From Kitasatospora herbaricolor (GTDB lineage: Bacteria; Actinomycetota; Actinomycetes; Streptomycetales; Streptomycetaceae), in assembly GCF_030813695.1 (NCBI RefSeq), contig NZ_JAUSVA010000002.1, positions 868,001-932,000 on the forward strand: a stretch of DNA of 64,000 nt, in the 5' to 3' direction. Within the stretch, counting starts at the first letter, position 1, and each line of letters opens with the position of its first letter. Below the pieces are notes generated by a model, which made no database searches, had not been told where the DNA came from, and saw only the letters and a program-made list of their open reading frames with translations. The translations under genes and the position numbers were made by a program. Shown piece after piece: positions 34,242 through 42,627 of this stretch.

Positions 34242-35351
34242 CTACCCGGCGCCCGCCGCCACCCCCGGCCAGGGCGCCAGCGCGCCCCGGTCCAGGTCCC
34301 GCAGCAGGGGGCGGCCGAGCAGGGCCATGGCCTCCTCCAGCTCACCGCGCAGCAGGCCCAGCACCTGGTCGACCCCGGCCTCGCCCCCGGCGGCCAACCC
34401 CCACAGCACCGGGCGGCCGACCAGGACGGCGCGGGCGCCGAGGGCGAGCGCCACGGCGACGTCCGTACCGGTGCGCACCCCGCCGTCGACCAGGACGGGG
34501 ATCTCCGGCGGCAGGGCGGCCACCACCTCCGGCAGCGCGGCCAGGCTCGGCAGGGCGCCGTCCAGTTGCCGCCCGCCGTGGTTGGAGACCACCACGGCCG
34601 CCACGCCGTGCTCGGCCGCCAGCCGGGCGTCCTCCGCGGTGAGGATCCCCTTGAGGACGAGCGGCAGGCCGCTGCGCTCCCGCAGCCAGGCGAGGTCCGA
34701 CCAGCTCAGGGCGGGATCGAACTGCTCCCGGGCGTGCGACTCGATGCCGGAGGCGCCCGCGGCGCTCCGGTGGCTGGCGGCCATCAGGGCGGGGTCCAGG
34801 TTGACGGCGCGGATCCCGGCGGGGACGGCGAAGCGGTTGCGGGCGTCCCGCAGCCGGCGGCCGACCCGGGGGGCGTCCACGGTCAGCACCAGCGCCCGGT
34901 ACCCGGCCGCCTCGGCGCGCTCGACCAGCGCGGCCAGCGCGTCGCGGCGCCGCAGCCAGTAGAGCTGCAGCCAGAGCGGCCCGGTGGCGGCGGCCGCGAT
35001 CTCCTCCAGGGTGCGACTGGCGAAGATCCCGGCGACCAGCAACGCTCCGGCCCGGCCCGCCGCGCGGGCCGTGGCGGTCTCCCCCTCCTCGTCGGCCAGC
35101 CGGTGGTAGGCCATCGGCGCGACACCGATCGGGACCTCCAGGGCCGATCCCAGCAGGTTCAGCCCGGTGTCGCAGCCCGAGACGTCGACCAGCGTCCGGG
35201 GACGCAGGGCGTACCGGCCGAACTGGGCGAGGTTGGCCGCCAGGGTCCGTTCCGATCCGCTGCCGCCCTGGATGAAGTCCCAGACCTCGGACGGGAGTCG
35301 GGCACGCGCTTCGCGCTCGACATCCGCGAGTGTGAAGGGTCCCACGGGCAT
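34242..35351 (-). CDS. hmo: FMN-dependent 4-hydroxymandelate oxidase-like alpha-hydroxyacid oxidase
   Basis: The protein has 369 residues from ATG 35351, normal for the family. TIM-barrel flavoprotein: PIGVAPMAYHRLADEEGE, LWLQLYWLRRRD, LTVDAPRVGRRLRD, catalytic His and Arg in VVSNHGGRQLDG (about 254), and VLVDGGVRTGTDVAVALALGARAVLVGRP for FMN phosphate. It oxidises 4-hydroxymandelate to 4-hydroxybenzoylformate, the middle step of 4-hydroxyphenylglycine biosynthesis. Specificity is inferred from HmaS and HpgT in the same cluster; glycolate or lactate oxidase would be the alternative without that context. It is divergent from an AMP-dependent ligase across a shared operator. Confidence 0.88.
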   Translation of the reverse strand: MPVGPFTLADVEREARARLPSEVWDFIQGGSGSERTLAANLAQFGRYALRPRTLVDVSGCDTGLNLLGSALEVPIGVAPMAYHRLADEEGETATARAAGRAGALLVAGIFASRTLEEIAAAATGPLWLQLYWLRRRDALAALVERAEAAGYRALVLTVDAPRVGRRLRDARNRFAVPAGIRAVNLDPALMAASHRSAAGASGIESHAREQFDPALSWSDLAWLRERSGLPLVLKGILTAEDARLAAEHGVAAVVVSNHGGRQLDGALPSLAALPEVVAALPPEIPVLVDGGVRTGTDVAVALALGARAVLVGRPVLWGLAAGGEAGVDQVLGLLRGELEEAMALLGRPLLRDLDRGALAPWPGVAAGAG

Positions 35352-35402
35352 CCTCGGGCTTCCTCTCCCGGACGGCCGCGCTCGGACCAGTCACGGATCG
35401 GC

Positions 35403-35439
35403 AGCGTAGGAGGTCCAGACCTCATTGGTATAGACCTTG
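35403..35439 (-). promoter_or_regulatory. HutC/DasR-like operator in the hmo/AMP-ligase divergent promoter
   Basis: ATTGGTATAGACCTTG at 35424-35439 contains GTATAGAC, an exact match to the HutC-subfamily core GTMTAKAC, and differs from the nagB dre core TGGTCTAGACC by one base. TACGCT on the minus strand (35403-35408) fits a TANNNT -10, 15 nt away, so the operator covers the hmo -35. TTGACG at 35442-35447 could be the -35 of the rightward gene. Confidence 0.72.
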
Positions 35440-35534
35440 ATTTGACGATTCGTCTGTGCGATTGTCTGGATTCGGAATTGACCGTACTGCTTGTGAACCG
35501 ACGTCCATATCAACCTCCTCTGTGTGGAGTGGCG

Positions 35535-36956
35535 TTGACCGGCTTTCCCTCCTCTTCACATCCGCACGCCGAAGCCCCGCACGACTGGGTGGAGCACGTC
35601 CTCCTGGCCGGCCCGGAGGACGAGGAGTGCCTGCGCTTGGGCGCACCCGTCGACCGGCGGACCCTGCGCGGCCTGGTCGCCGAGCAGGCCGCGCAGCTGA
35701 CGACCGCCGGCCTGACCGATGGCGGGACGGTGGCGCTCCGGCTGCCACCGTCGCTCGGATTCGTCACCAGCCTGCTGGCCGGCTGGCAGCTCGGCGCCCA
35801 AGTCGTGCTGCTGGACCACCGCTTGACCGACCATGAGATCGGTCTCGCGGTCGAACGGCTGCGGCCGCAGGTCCTGGTGGGTTCCCGGCACCGCCCGTCG
35901 GCGGCGCTGCGGGGCTGGGCCGAGGCCGACCCGGTCGCCGAAGCGGTGGCGGGCGGCCGGCCCGCCGGCACCGGCCACGCGCTGGTCCAGCTAAGCTCCG
36001 GCTCCACCGGGCCGTCCAAGGTGATCGCCCGGACCGCCGGTGACCTGATCCGCGAACTCGACTGCTACGCGAGCCTCGCCGACTTCCCCCGGGCGGGCGA
36101 GCGGGTGGTGCTGCTCTCCTCCGTGGTGCACGTCCTCGGACTGGTCGGCGGGCTGCTCAACAGCCTGCACGCCCGGGTACCGCTCTGCCTGCCCGAACGG
36201 ATGACGGCGGCCGGCATCCTCGCCGCCGTCGCCGCCGACGAGCGCCCCACCACCGTGATCGGTGTCCCGTTCCACGCCGAGCTGCTGGCGGCGGCCTCGG
36301 CACCGCCGGAACTTCCGCAGCTGCGCCGGATGATCGTGGCCGGCGAACTGGTCCGGCCGGGGCTGCCCGCGGCCTTCACGGCGCGCTACGGTGTGCCACT
36401 GGGCACCATGTACGGCATGACCGAACTCGGGGTCATCGCCACCGACCTGACCGGCGCGCTGCATCCGCAGGCGCGGCCGGTGCCCGGCGTCGAACTCCGC
36501 GAGGAGGCCGGCGAACTGCACATCCGGACGGCCGCCTCGCCCTACCCGGGGCTGCTGGACCCGGGCCGCTGGTCCGACGGCTGGCTGCACACCAGGGACG
36601 CCGGCCGGCTGGACGCCGGCACCGGGCTGGTCACCGTCCTCGGCCGGCGGGACTCGCAGGTGTCCATCGGCGGCCTCAAGGTGGACCTCACCGAGGTCGA
36701 GCAGACGCTGGCCGGACTCCCCGAGGTGCGCGAGGCCGTGGTGGTCTTCGCCGAGGGAGCCGTCGAGGCGTTCCTGGCCGCGGACGAGGCCGCCGACGCG
36801 GACGCCATCCGCGACGGCGTCACCCGCCTGCTCGCCTCCTACAAGCGTCCGCGGCGCCTCTCCTTCCTGGCGGCCCTCCCCCGGACCGCCACCGGCAAGC
36901 TCCTGCGGGACCCGGCGGCCCTCCGCGACGCCGTCGCGGCGCCGGCCGGATCCTGA
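35535..36956 (+). CDS. AMP-dependent acyl/amino-acid ligase (stand-alone adenylation enzyme)
   Basis: The protein has 473 residues, starting at TTG 35535 with GGAG five nt upstream. ANL-superfamily motifs: A3 QLSSGSTGPSKVI (about 151), A5 GTMYGMTELGVIATD, A7/A8 RDAGRLDAGTG and SIGGLKVDL, and A10 RTATGKLLRD with the catalytic Lys near 454. It is shorter than NRPS A domains and has no fused carrier. Two carrier genes follow directly. It would adenylate a carboxylic acid (4-hydroxyphenylglycine or an aromatic acid are obvious candidates) and load one of them. The usual A4 Asp that fixes an alpha-amine is not certain from inspection. Confidence 0.87.
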   Translation: MTGFPSSSHPHAEAPHDWVEHVLLAGPEDEECLRLGAPVDRRTLRGLVAEQAAQLTTAGLTDGGTVALRLPPSLGFVTSLLAGWQLGAQVVLLDHRLTDHEIGLAVERLRPQVLVGSRHRPSAALRGWAEADPVAEAVAGGRPAGTGHALVQLSSGSTGPSKVIARTAGDLIRELDCYASLADFPRAGERVVLLSSVVHVLGLVGGLLNSLHARVPLCLPERMTAAGILAAVAADERPTTVIGVPFHAELLAAASAPPELPQLRRMIVAGELVRPGLPAAFTARYGVPLGTMYGMTELGVIATDLTGALHPQARPVPGVELREEAGELHIRTAASPYPGLLDPGRWSDGWLHTRDAGRLDAGTGLVTVLGRRDSQVSIGGLKVDLTEVEQTLAGLPEVREAVVVFAEGAVEAFLAADEAADADAIRDGVTRLLASYKRPRRLSFLAALPRTATGKLLRDPAALRDAVAAPAGS

Positions 36957-37118
36957 CGCTCCCCCGCGTCCGGCCCCTCGGCCCTCCCGGCCTTGCCCTC
37001 CCCCCCGCCCGTCCCGCCTTCCCCGAACCCGCTTCCCCCGAAGCCGCCTTCCCGGCACCCGCTCTCCCCGACCCCCGACACCGTGCGCTCCGGCGCACAG
37101 CACCCCAAGGAGCCCACC
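36957..37118 (+). other. Polypyrimidine tract before the carrier genes
   Basis: From 36960 to about 37078 the plus strand is almost only C and T with few purines. Such C-rich, G-poor RNA resembles a Rho utilisation site, and the DNA could adopt unusual structure. AAGGAG at 37107-37112 is the ribosome-binding site of the ACP. Confidence 0.5.
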
Positions 37119-37400
37119 ATGCAGGACCGGATCCGCGAGTTCGTCCTCGCGGCACTGACCGAGATGCAGTACGACGTGTCCGAGGTCACCGGCGACACCG
37201 ACCTCGGCCCGGCCGGGCTGGACCTGGAGTCGCTCGCGCTGGCCGACCTGTCGGTGCAGGTCGAGGACGAGTTCGGGGTGAAGTTCGACCTGGACGAGAT
37301 GGAGGGCACCGCGCTGATGACCCTGGACGAGTTCACCGCCGACGTGGCCGCGCGGATCGCCGCCGCCACCACCCCGGCCACCTCCGGCAGCCCCGCGTGA
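37119..37400 (+). CDS. Acyl carrier protein
   Basis: The protein has 93 residues from ATG 37119 with AAGGAG six nt upstream. The phosphopantetheine site is PAGLDLESLALADLSVQVED (Ser about 38), followed by DEFGVKFDLDEMEG and a helix TLDEFTADVAARI. Strongly acidic, as in type II PKS/NRPS-like discrete carriers. It overlaps the next carrier gene by GTGA, so the two are made in equal amounts; it is likely loaded by the AMP-dependent ligase encoded upstream. Confidence 0.9.
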   Translation: MQDRIREFVLAALTEMQYDVSEVTGDTDLGPAGLDLESLALADLSVQVEDEFGVKFDLDEMEGTALMTLDEFTADVAARIAAATTPATSGSPA

Positions 37401-37675
37401 CCCGGCTCGCGCCGCCGGACCGCACGGATGTCCTGGCGATGCTCGCCACCTTCGGCGAGCGGTCCCCCGGAGCCGTCCAGGACACCCTCGGATCACTCGA
37501 ACTGACATGGCTCATAGCGGAGTTCGAGCAGCGCTTCGACATCGAGCTGGAGCTGTCGGACGAGCGGTTCGAGTCGATCCGGACAGTCGACGACGCCACC
37601 GAGGTGCTGCGTGCGGCCGTCCTCGCCGCCGGACCGGCCACCGGTTCCCGGCCCGCCGGAGCCGCCCGGCCATGA
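37397..37675 (+). CDS. Second acyl-carrier-like protein
   Basis: The protein has 92 residues, GTG start inside the previous stop. Carrier fold: the helix-2 site VQDTLGSLELTWLIAEFEQR has Ser at about 33 in an L-G-S-L-E-L context, replacing the usual D-S-L, then FDIELELSDERFESIRTVDDATEVL. The Ser is retained but the preceding Asp is Gly, so modification should be possible yet is not certain. It overlaps the KS gene by ATGA. A tandem pair of non-identical discrete carriers suggests two separate substrates meeting at the KS. Confidence 0.8.
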   Translation: MTRLAPPDRTDVLAMLATFGERSPGAVQDTLGSLELTWLIAEFEQRFDIELELSDERFESIRTVDDATEVLRAAVLAAGPATGSRPAGAARP

Positions 37676-38835
37676 GCGCCAACGTCCCGCCGGCCGCCAG
37701 GCCGGTGATCACCGGCCTCGGTGTGCTCAGCGCCTGCGGCCCCGGCCCCGGCCCGCTGGCCGAGGCGGTCACCCACGGCCGGACCGGCTTCACCGAGGTG
37801 CGCCGCTTCGACGCCACCGCGCGCCGGACCCGCCGGGCCGCCCTGCTGCCCGACCCCTTACCGCTCGGCGACGCCGTGGCCGGTGTCATCGCCGACGCCT
37901 GCCGGCAGGCCGCCCTCGACGAGATACCCGGCGAGAAGGACGTCGCGGCCCCGCACGGCACCACCGCGCCCGACGGCATCCCGATGCCGCTGCTGCTTGC
38001 CCTGCACAGCGACCTCCGTACCGGGGAGACCGCCGCGCGGGTCGCAAGAACCGTGGCGGGACGCTGGGGTGTCCCGGGCGTCACCAGGGTGTACACCGGC
38101 GCCTGCGTGGCGGCCGGCAGCGCCGTGGCGGACGCCGCCGCCCTGATCGCCTCGGGCCGGCACACCCGCGTCCTGGTCGCGGCCGGACACCTGGTGGAGC
38201 CGGGGGTCTTCGCGGCCTTCGACGCCGGACGGGCGCTGGCCCGCGACGGCGAGCTGCGGCCGTTCAGCGCCGGGCGCAGCGGCACCCTGCTCGGGGACGC
38301 CGCGGTGGCCGTCGTCGTCGAGGCCGAACCGGCCGCCGAACGGCGCGGCGCTCCCGTACTGGCCCGGCTGGCCGGCTGGGGCAGGTCCGGGGACGCGTAC
38401 CACGTCTGCCGTCCCGTCCCGGACGGCGAAGGGCTGGCCCGGGCCGTCGGCTCCGCACTCGCCCGAGCCGGGGTCGACCCGGCGGAGGTCGGGTACGTCA
38501 ACGCCAACGGGACCGGCTCCCCGCTGGCCGACCGGGCCGAGGCCCTGGCGCTGCGCCGGGTGTTCGGCCGCCACCTGGACCACCTCCCGGTCAGCTCCAG
38601 CAAGTCCGTGCACGGACACGCCCTGGAGGCGTCCGCCCTGCTCGAACTCGCCGTCACGGTGGGGGCGTTGCGCGACGGCCTGCTGCCGGTGAACGCAGGC
38701 TGGCTGGGCCCCGACCCGGATCTGGGCCTGGACCTCGTGCTGGACGGCCCGCGCAGGACCGCCACCCGGTACGCGCTCAGCCTCAACTCCGCCTTCGGCG
38801 GCGCCAACACGGCGCTCCTGGTGGCCGCCGGGTGA
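37672..38835 (+). CDS. Beta-ketoacyl synthase-like protein with His-to-Asn change and a TTA codon
   Basis: The protein has 387 residues, ATG overlapping the carrier stop. KS fold: VITGLGVLSACGPGPGPL at the start, nucleophile Cys145 in YTGACVAAGSAV. The first active-site His motif, NAHGTGT, reads NANGTGSPLAD (Asn279); the second His is kept in KSVHGHALEASALLE (His316). Loss of one His of the Cys-His-His triad should impair decarboxylative condensation, so it may act as an acyltransferase, a decarboxylase-like partner or a structural subunit. A TTA leucine codon at 37858-37860 (residue 63) predicts bldA-dependent translation. Coupled by GTGA to a CLF-like gene. Confidence 0.85.
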   Translation: MSANVPPAARPVITGLGVLSACGPGPGPLAEAVTHGRTGFTEVRRFDATARRTRRAALLPDPLPLGDAVAGVIADACRQAALDEIPGEKDVAAPHGTTAPDGIPMPLLLALHSDLRTGETAARVARTVAGRWGVPGVTRVYTGACVAAGSAVADAAALIASGRHTRVLVAAGHLVEPGVFAAFDAGRALARDGELRPFSAGRSGTLLGDAAVAVVVEAEPAAERRGAPVLARLAGWGRSGDAYHVCRPVPDGEGLARAVGSALARAGVDPAEVGYVNANGTGSPLADRAEALALRRVFGRHLDHLPVSSSKSVHGHALEASALLELAVTVGALRDGLLPVNAGWLGPDPDLGLDLVLDGPRRTATRYALSLNSAFGGANTALLVAAG

Positions 38836-39476
38836 GCGGGCTGCGCATCCTCGCCGAGGGCCGCTGGCCCGGCCCGGAGGCCTTGGACGGCTCCGGCCGG
38901 ACGGCCCCCGTGGCGCTGCCCCCGCTCCCGGGGTTCGCCGCCTCCAGCTTCAACCCCCTGGTCGCCGAGACCGCCGAACGCTGTCTGCGGGCCCACTTCG
39001 GGCCGGCCGACGCCCCGGACCGGGCCCCGAGCCGGACGGCGCTGCTGCTGGCCAGCGAAGGCGGCGACCGTGCCACCGCCCGGGCCATCGACGACGCCGC
39101 GGCCTCCGGGCGGCGGGTGGCGCCGCTGCTCTTCTTCCAGTCCAACCCCAACGCCGTGCTCGGGCTGGTCGCCGCCCGCTGGAAGCTGACCGGCCCGGTG
39201 GTCGCCGTCAGCCCGCTCGGCACCGTCCCGGGCGAAATGCCGCCGGACGCCCTCGAACTGGCGGCGCTGCTCCTCGCGGACGGCGACGCCGACCAGGTCC
39301 TCGTCATCGCAGCCGAGCAGACCGAACAGACCGAACAGGCGGCGCCGGCCGAGGAAGCCGAACGGGCCGAACCACCCCGTCCGGCGAGGTCGCACCGCCC
39401 CGGCGGCCCGGGCGGCCCCGCCGCACCCCCGCCGCCCGGCGACACGGCCGTCGCCCTGCTGGTCACCCTCGCCTGA
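38832..39476 (+). CDS. KS-like/chain-length-factor-like N-terminal protein without catalytic Cys
   Basis: The protein has 214 residues from GTG 38832, overlapping the KS stop. It resembles the N-terminal half of a ketosynthase: TALLLASEGGDRATARAID, LLFFQSNPNAVLGLVAARW, GPVVAVSPLG, LLADGDADQVLVIAAE. The nucleophile region carries Ser (VSP) and no Cys, and the C-terminal KS half is absent, about half the usual length. A Glu/Gln/Ala-rich insert (TEQTEQAAPAEEAERAE) precedes the last strand. Coupling to the preceding KS suggests a heterodimer like KS/CLF, with this protein as the non-catalytic subunit. Confidence 0.7.
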   Translation: MSGLRILAEGRWPGPEALDGSGRTAPVALPPLPGFAASSFNPLVAETAERCLRAHFGPADAPDRAPSRTALLLASEGGDRATARAIDDAAASGRRVAPLLFFQSNPNAVLGLVAARWKLTGPVVAVSPLGTVPGEMPPDALELAALLLADGDADQVLVIAAEQTEQTEQAAPAEEAERAEPPRPARSHRPGGPGGPAAPPPPGDTAVALLVTLA

Positions 39477-39669
39477 CCCGGCCCACTCCCGAAGCCCACT
39501 CCCGAAGCCCCCGCCCGCGCACCACCGCCGGACCCGCACCGCCACCCGCACCGCCCGGCACCGCAGCCACCCCGTACCGAGCCGCACACCCCGTCACCCG
39601 CCCCCGAGCGGCTCCCGCACGCCGCATCTCGCACCGACATGGCCCGCGCCATGGGAGGGATCCATCACC
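39477..39669 (+). other. C-rich, G-poor spacer
   Basis: 193 nt with no gene. A CCCACTCCCGAAG-type direct repeat occurs at 39482-39508 and the rest is CACC/CCG rich. GGGAGGGA at 39654-39661 is the ribosome-binding site of the next gene. Confidence 0.45.
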
Positions 39670-41289
39670 GTGAGCATCCGCAGCATCCGCAGCCTTCTGG
39701 CGGACGATCCGCAGGTCGGCGCCGGCAACGTGCTGACCAGCAGGATCGCCCTGGGCGTGGGCCTGGACGAGCCACTGCTGACCTTCGACACCCCGGTGGA
39801 CGAGCACGCCGCCTGGCAGCCCTTCACCCTGCGCGAGCTGGACCGTGCGGTCCGCGCCCGGGCCGCCGCGCTGCACGCCCTCGGCGTCGTCCCGCGCGAC
39901 CCGGTGGTGGTCTACGCCGGCGACGCCGCCGACCACGTGCTGTCCTTCCTCGCGCTGACCCGGCTGGGCGCGATCCCCGCGCTGCTCAACCCCAACCTGG
40001 ACGGCGAGCGGGCCGCCCGCTACATCAACCGCCTCGGCGCCGCCGGCATCCTCGCCGACGCCGAGCACCTGGCGGCGCTGGCCGGACACGAGACCGGCGC
40101 CCCGGCGCTGCCGGAGATCGGCACGCTGGGCGCCGGTGACCCGGACGCCGCCCCCGAGCCGTACCGCCACTGGTCGGGGGATCCGGTGGCGATCACCCAC
40201 TCCTCGGGGACCACCGGCATGCCCAAGGCGGTCGTGCACTCGCACGCCGGCCTGTACGCCGCGATCCGACACCGCCTCTCGCTGCCCCGCCCGCAGGGCT
40301 CCGACCGGATGCTCAGCGCGCTGCCGGCGCCGCACGCCGCCACCCTGATCGCCGTGAACCTCGCACTGAGCACCCAGGCCGAGATCGCCCTGCTCTCCCG
40401 GCAGGCCGGCGCGGGCGTGCTGGACGCCATCGAGAGCTGGCGGCCGCGCGGCGTGATCGGCTTCGCCGCCACCTGGTCCGAACTGGCCCACCACGACCTC
40501 GCCGGGCGCGAGCTGGACTCGGTCGCCCTGTGGTGGAACACCGGGGACTGCGCCCACGAGGTGCACATCAGGCGGCTGATCGCGACCGGTTCGCGGGAGA
40601 CCGTCACCCGGGAGGGCCGCGGCCGCGCCCCCGGCTCACTGTTCGTGGACGGGCTCGGCTCCACCGAGATGGGCCACTCGCACTTCTTCATCACCCACGG
40701 CCCCGGCACCGAGCGCTACGGCCGCTGCGTGGGACGCCCGCACGCCTTCGTCGACTGCGCGGTGCTCGGCCCCGACGGCGAGCCCCTCGGCCCGGGCGAG
40801 GTGGGCGAGTTGGGCACGAACTCGCCCACCCTTGCGCTCGGTTACTGGAACGACTCGGCGACCACCTTCCGGACCCGGGTCCGCGGCTACTTCCTCACCG
40901 GCGACCTGATGTACCGGGACGAGGAGGGCTACTGGTACCACGTCGACCGGGCCGTCGACTCGGTCGAACTCGGCGACGGAAAGCGGCTGTTCACCGCCAT
41001 GTCGGAGGAGCGGGTGCTGGCCGCCTGCCCCGAGGTGGTGGACTGCACGGTGGTCGCTGTCAAGGACGGCGAGCGGGTGGTCACCGACGTCCTGCTGCAG
41101 CTCGCCGCCGGCGCCGACCCCGCGACCGACCGCACCAAGGAGGTGACGGCCGCGCTCGACGAGCACAGCGCCGCCACCGTCCGCCAGGTCCTGGTGGTCG
41201 ACGGCGACCGGATCCCGCTCGGGCCGACCGGCAAGGTCCGCAAGGTGCTGCTCCGCCAGCAGTACCTCGACTCGGTGGCCGCCCGGTGA
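39670..41289 (+). CDS. AMP-dependent acyl-CoA synthetase/ligase
   Basis: The protein has 539 residues from GTG 39670 with GGGAGGGA about 8 nt upstream. Full ANL enzyme: A3 ITHSSGTTGMPKAVVHSH, A5 FVDGLGSTEMGHSHFF, A7 GYFLTGDLMYRDEEGYWYHVDR, A10 GPTGKVRKVLL with the catalytic Lys near the C-terminus. The A8 hinge reads DSVELGDGKRLF. It is a second, distinct ligase from the 35535 gene, with more the character of an acyl/aryl-CoA or acyl-ACP ligase. Coupled by GTGA to a FabF-type KS, it probably activates an acid consumed by that KS. Confidence 0.88.
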   Translation: MSIRSIRSLLADDPQVGAGNVLTSRIALGVGLDEPLLTFDTPVDEHAAWQPFTLRELDRAVRARAAALHALGVVPRDPVVVYAGDAADHVLSFLALTRLGAIPALLNPNLDGERAARYINRLGAAGILADAEHLAALAGHETGAPALPEIGTLGAGDPDAAPEPYRHWSGDPVAITHSSGTTGMPKAVVHSHAGLYAAIRHRLSLPRPQGSDRMLSALPAPHAATLIAVNLALSTQAEIALLSRQAGAGVLDAIESWRPRGVIGFAATWSELAHHDLAGRELDSVALWWNTGDCAHEVHIRRLIATGSRETVTREGRGRAPGSLFVDGLGSTEMGHSHFFITHGPGTERYGRCVGRPHAFVDCAVLGPDGEPLGPGEVGELGTNSPTLALGYWNDSATTFRTRVRGYFLTGDLMYRDEEGYWYHVDRAVDSVELGDGKRLFTAMSEERVLAACPEVVDCTVVAVKDGERVVTDVLLQLAAGADPATDRTKEVTAALDEHSAATVRQVLVVDGDRIPLGPTGKVRKVLLRQQYLDSVAAR

Positions 41290-42590
41290 CCGCCGGGCCC
41301 GGGACTCCGGGACCCGAAGCCACCGCGCCCGCCGGGCAGGCCCGGCCCGGCGCCGTGGTCACCGGCATCGGCCTGGTCACTCCGGTCGGCCGCAAGCCCG
41401 CCGAGGTCTTCGAGGCGCTGGCCGCCGGCCGATCCGGCCTGCGGGCCCTGCCGGAGGGCCACGCGGCGCACGGCTGGCTGGAGGCGGCCGGGCTCGCCCC
41501 CGCGGTCGAAGGCCGCGAGGTGCTGCCGCCGACCGAGACCCGCTGCGTGGACCGCTTCGTGCTGCTGGCCCTCGCCGCGGCCGACGACGCCCTCGCCGAC
41601 GCGGGCCTGGTGGTCGGGCGCGACGCCGACCCGCGCCGGGTGGCGGTGGTGCTGGCGACCGGCGGCGGCGGCCTGGAGACCTTCGAGCAGCAGTCGCACA
41701 AGCGGCTGGACCGCGGGCGGCCCGGCGTCAGCCCGTACCTGCTGCCCGGCATGCTGTCCAACATGGCGGCCGCCCGGATCGCCATCAAGCACGGGGTGCG
41801 GGGCTACAGTTCGGCGGTCGTGACGGCCTGCGCGGCGGGCGCCCAGGCCGTCGCGGAGGGCCTGCGGCTGATCCGCGCCGGTGACGCCGACGTGGTGGTG
41901 TGCGGCGGCAGCGAGTCCTCGTTGCACCCGACGATCGCCGCAGCTTTCACCAACGCCCGTGCTCTCGCCCATGGTTGGGAGGACCCGGAGCGCTCCAGCC
42001 GGCCCTTCGACGGGGACCGGAACGGCTTCGTGCTGGGCGAGGGCAGCGCCGTCCTGGTGCTGGAACGCACCGCCCACGCCGACGCCCGGGGTGCGGCGGG
42101 CTACGCCGACCTGATCGGCTGGGGCGCCTCCACCGACGCGCACCACCCGACCATGCCCCGCCCCGACGGCGAGGGCGCGGCCGACTCCATGCGCTCGGCG
42201 CTGGCCAACGCGGGCCTGAGGCCCGCCGACATCGGCTACGTGAACGCCCACGGGACGGGCACCAAGCTGGGCGACCTCGCCGAATCGGCCGCCCTGCGCA
42301 CCGTCTTCGGCGAGGACCAGCCCGCCGTCAGCTCCACCAAGGGGTCGACCGGCCATCTGCTCGGCGCCGCCGGAGCCGTCGAGGCGGCGGTCACCGCGCT
42401 GGCCGTCGCCAGGGGCCTGCTGCCGCCGACCGCGAATCTGGACAGCCCCGACCCCGGCTGCGACCTCGACCACGTGCGCGGCCGGGCCAGAGCCGTCCCG
42501 CTGCGGGCCGCTCTGAGCAACGCCTTCGCCTTCGGCGGCCACAACATCAGCCTCGTCTTCGGCCCGCCGTCCACCTGCGCCGCGAAGTAG
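41286..42590 (+). CDS. FabF-type beta-ketoacyl-ACP synthase II, intact triad
   Basis: The protein has 434 residues, GTG start overlapping the ligase stop. Complete active site: Cys182 in VVTACAAGAQAV, His in YVNAHGTGTKLGDLAE, and His in STKGSTGHLLGAAGAVE; the GFVLGEGSAVLVLE and NAFAFGGHN motifs are present too. Length and motifs are standard for FabF or discrete type II PKS KSs. It should catalyse decarboxylative chain extension with malonyl-ACP. No malonyl-transferase, dehydratase or classical FabG-type reductase lies next to it. It is thus the one clearly competent condensing KS, in contrast to the 37672 protein. Confidence 0.92.
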   Translation: MTAGPGTPGPEATAPAGQARPGAVVTGIGLVTPVGRKPAEVFEALAAGRSGLRALPEGHAAHGWLEAAGLAPAVEGREVLPPTETRCVDRFVLLALAAADDALADAGLVVGRDADPRRVAVVLATGGGGLETFEQQSHKRLDRGRPGVSPYLLPGMLSNMAAARIAIKHGVRGYSSAVVTACAAGAQAVAEGLRLIRAGDADVVVCGGSESSLHPTIAAAFTNARALAHGWEDPERSSRPFDGDRNGFVLGEGSAVLVLERTAHADARGAAGYADLIGWGASTDAHHPTMPRPDGEGAADSMRSALANAGLRPADIGYVNAHGTGTKLGDLAESAALRTVFGEDQPAVSSTKGSTGHLLGAAGAVEAAVTALAVARGLLPPTANLDSPDPGCDLDHVRGRARAVPLRAALSNAFAFGGHNISLVFGPPSTCAAK

Positions 42591-42627
42591 CGGTCCACCA
42601 GTCAGACCATCAGTCCGGGGAGATCCG

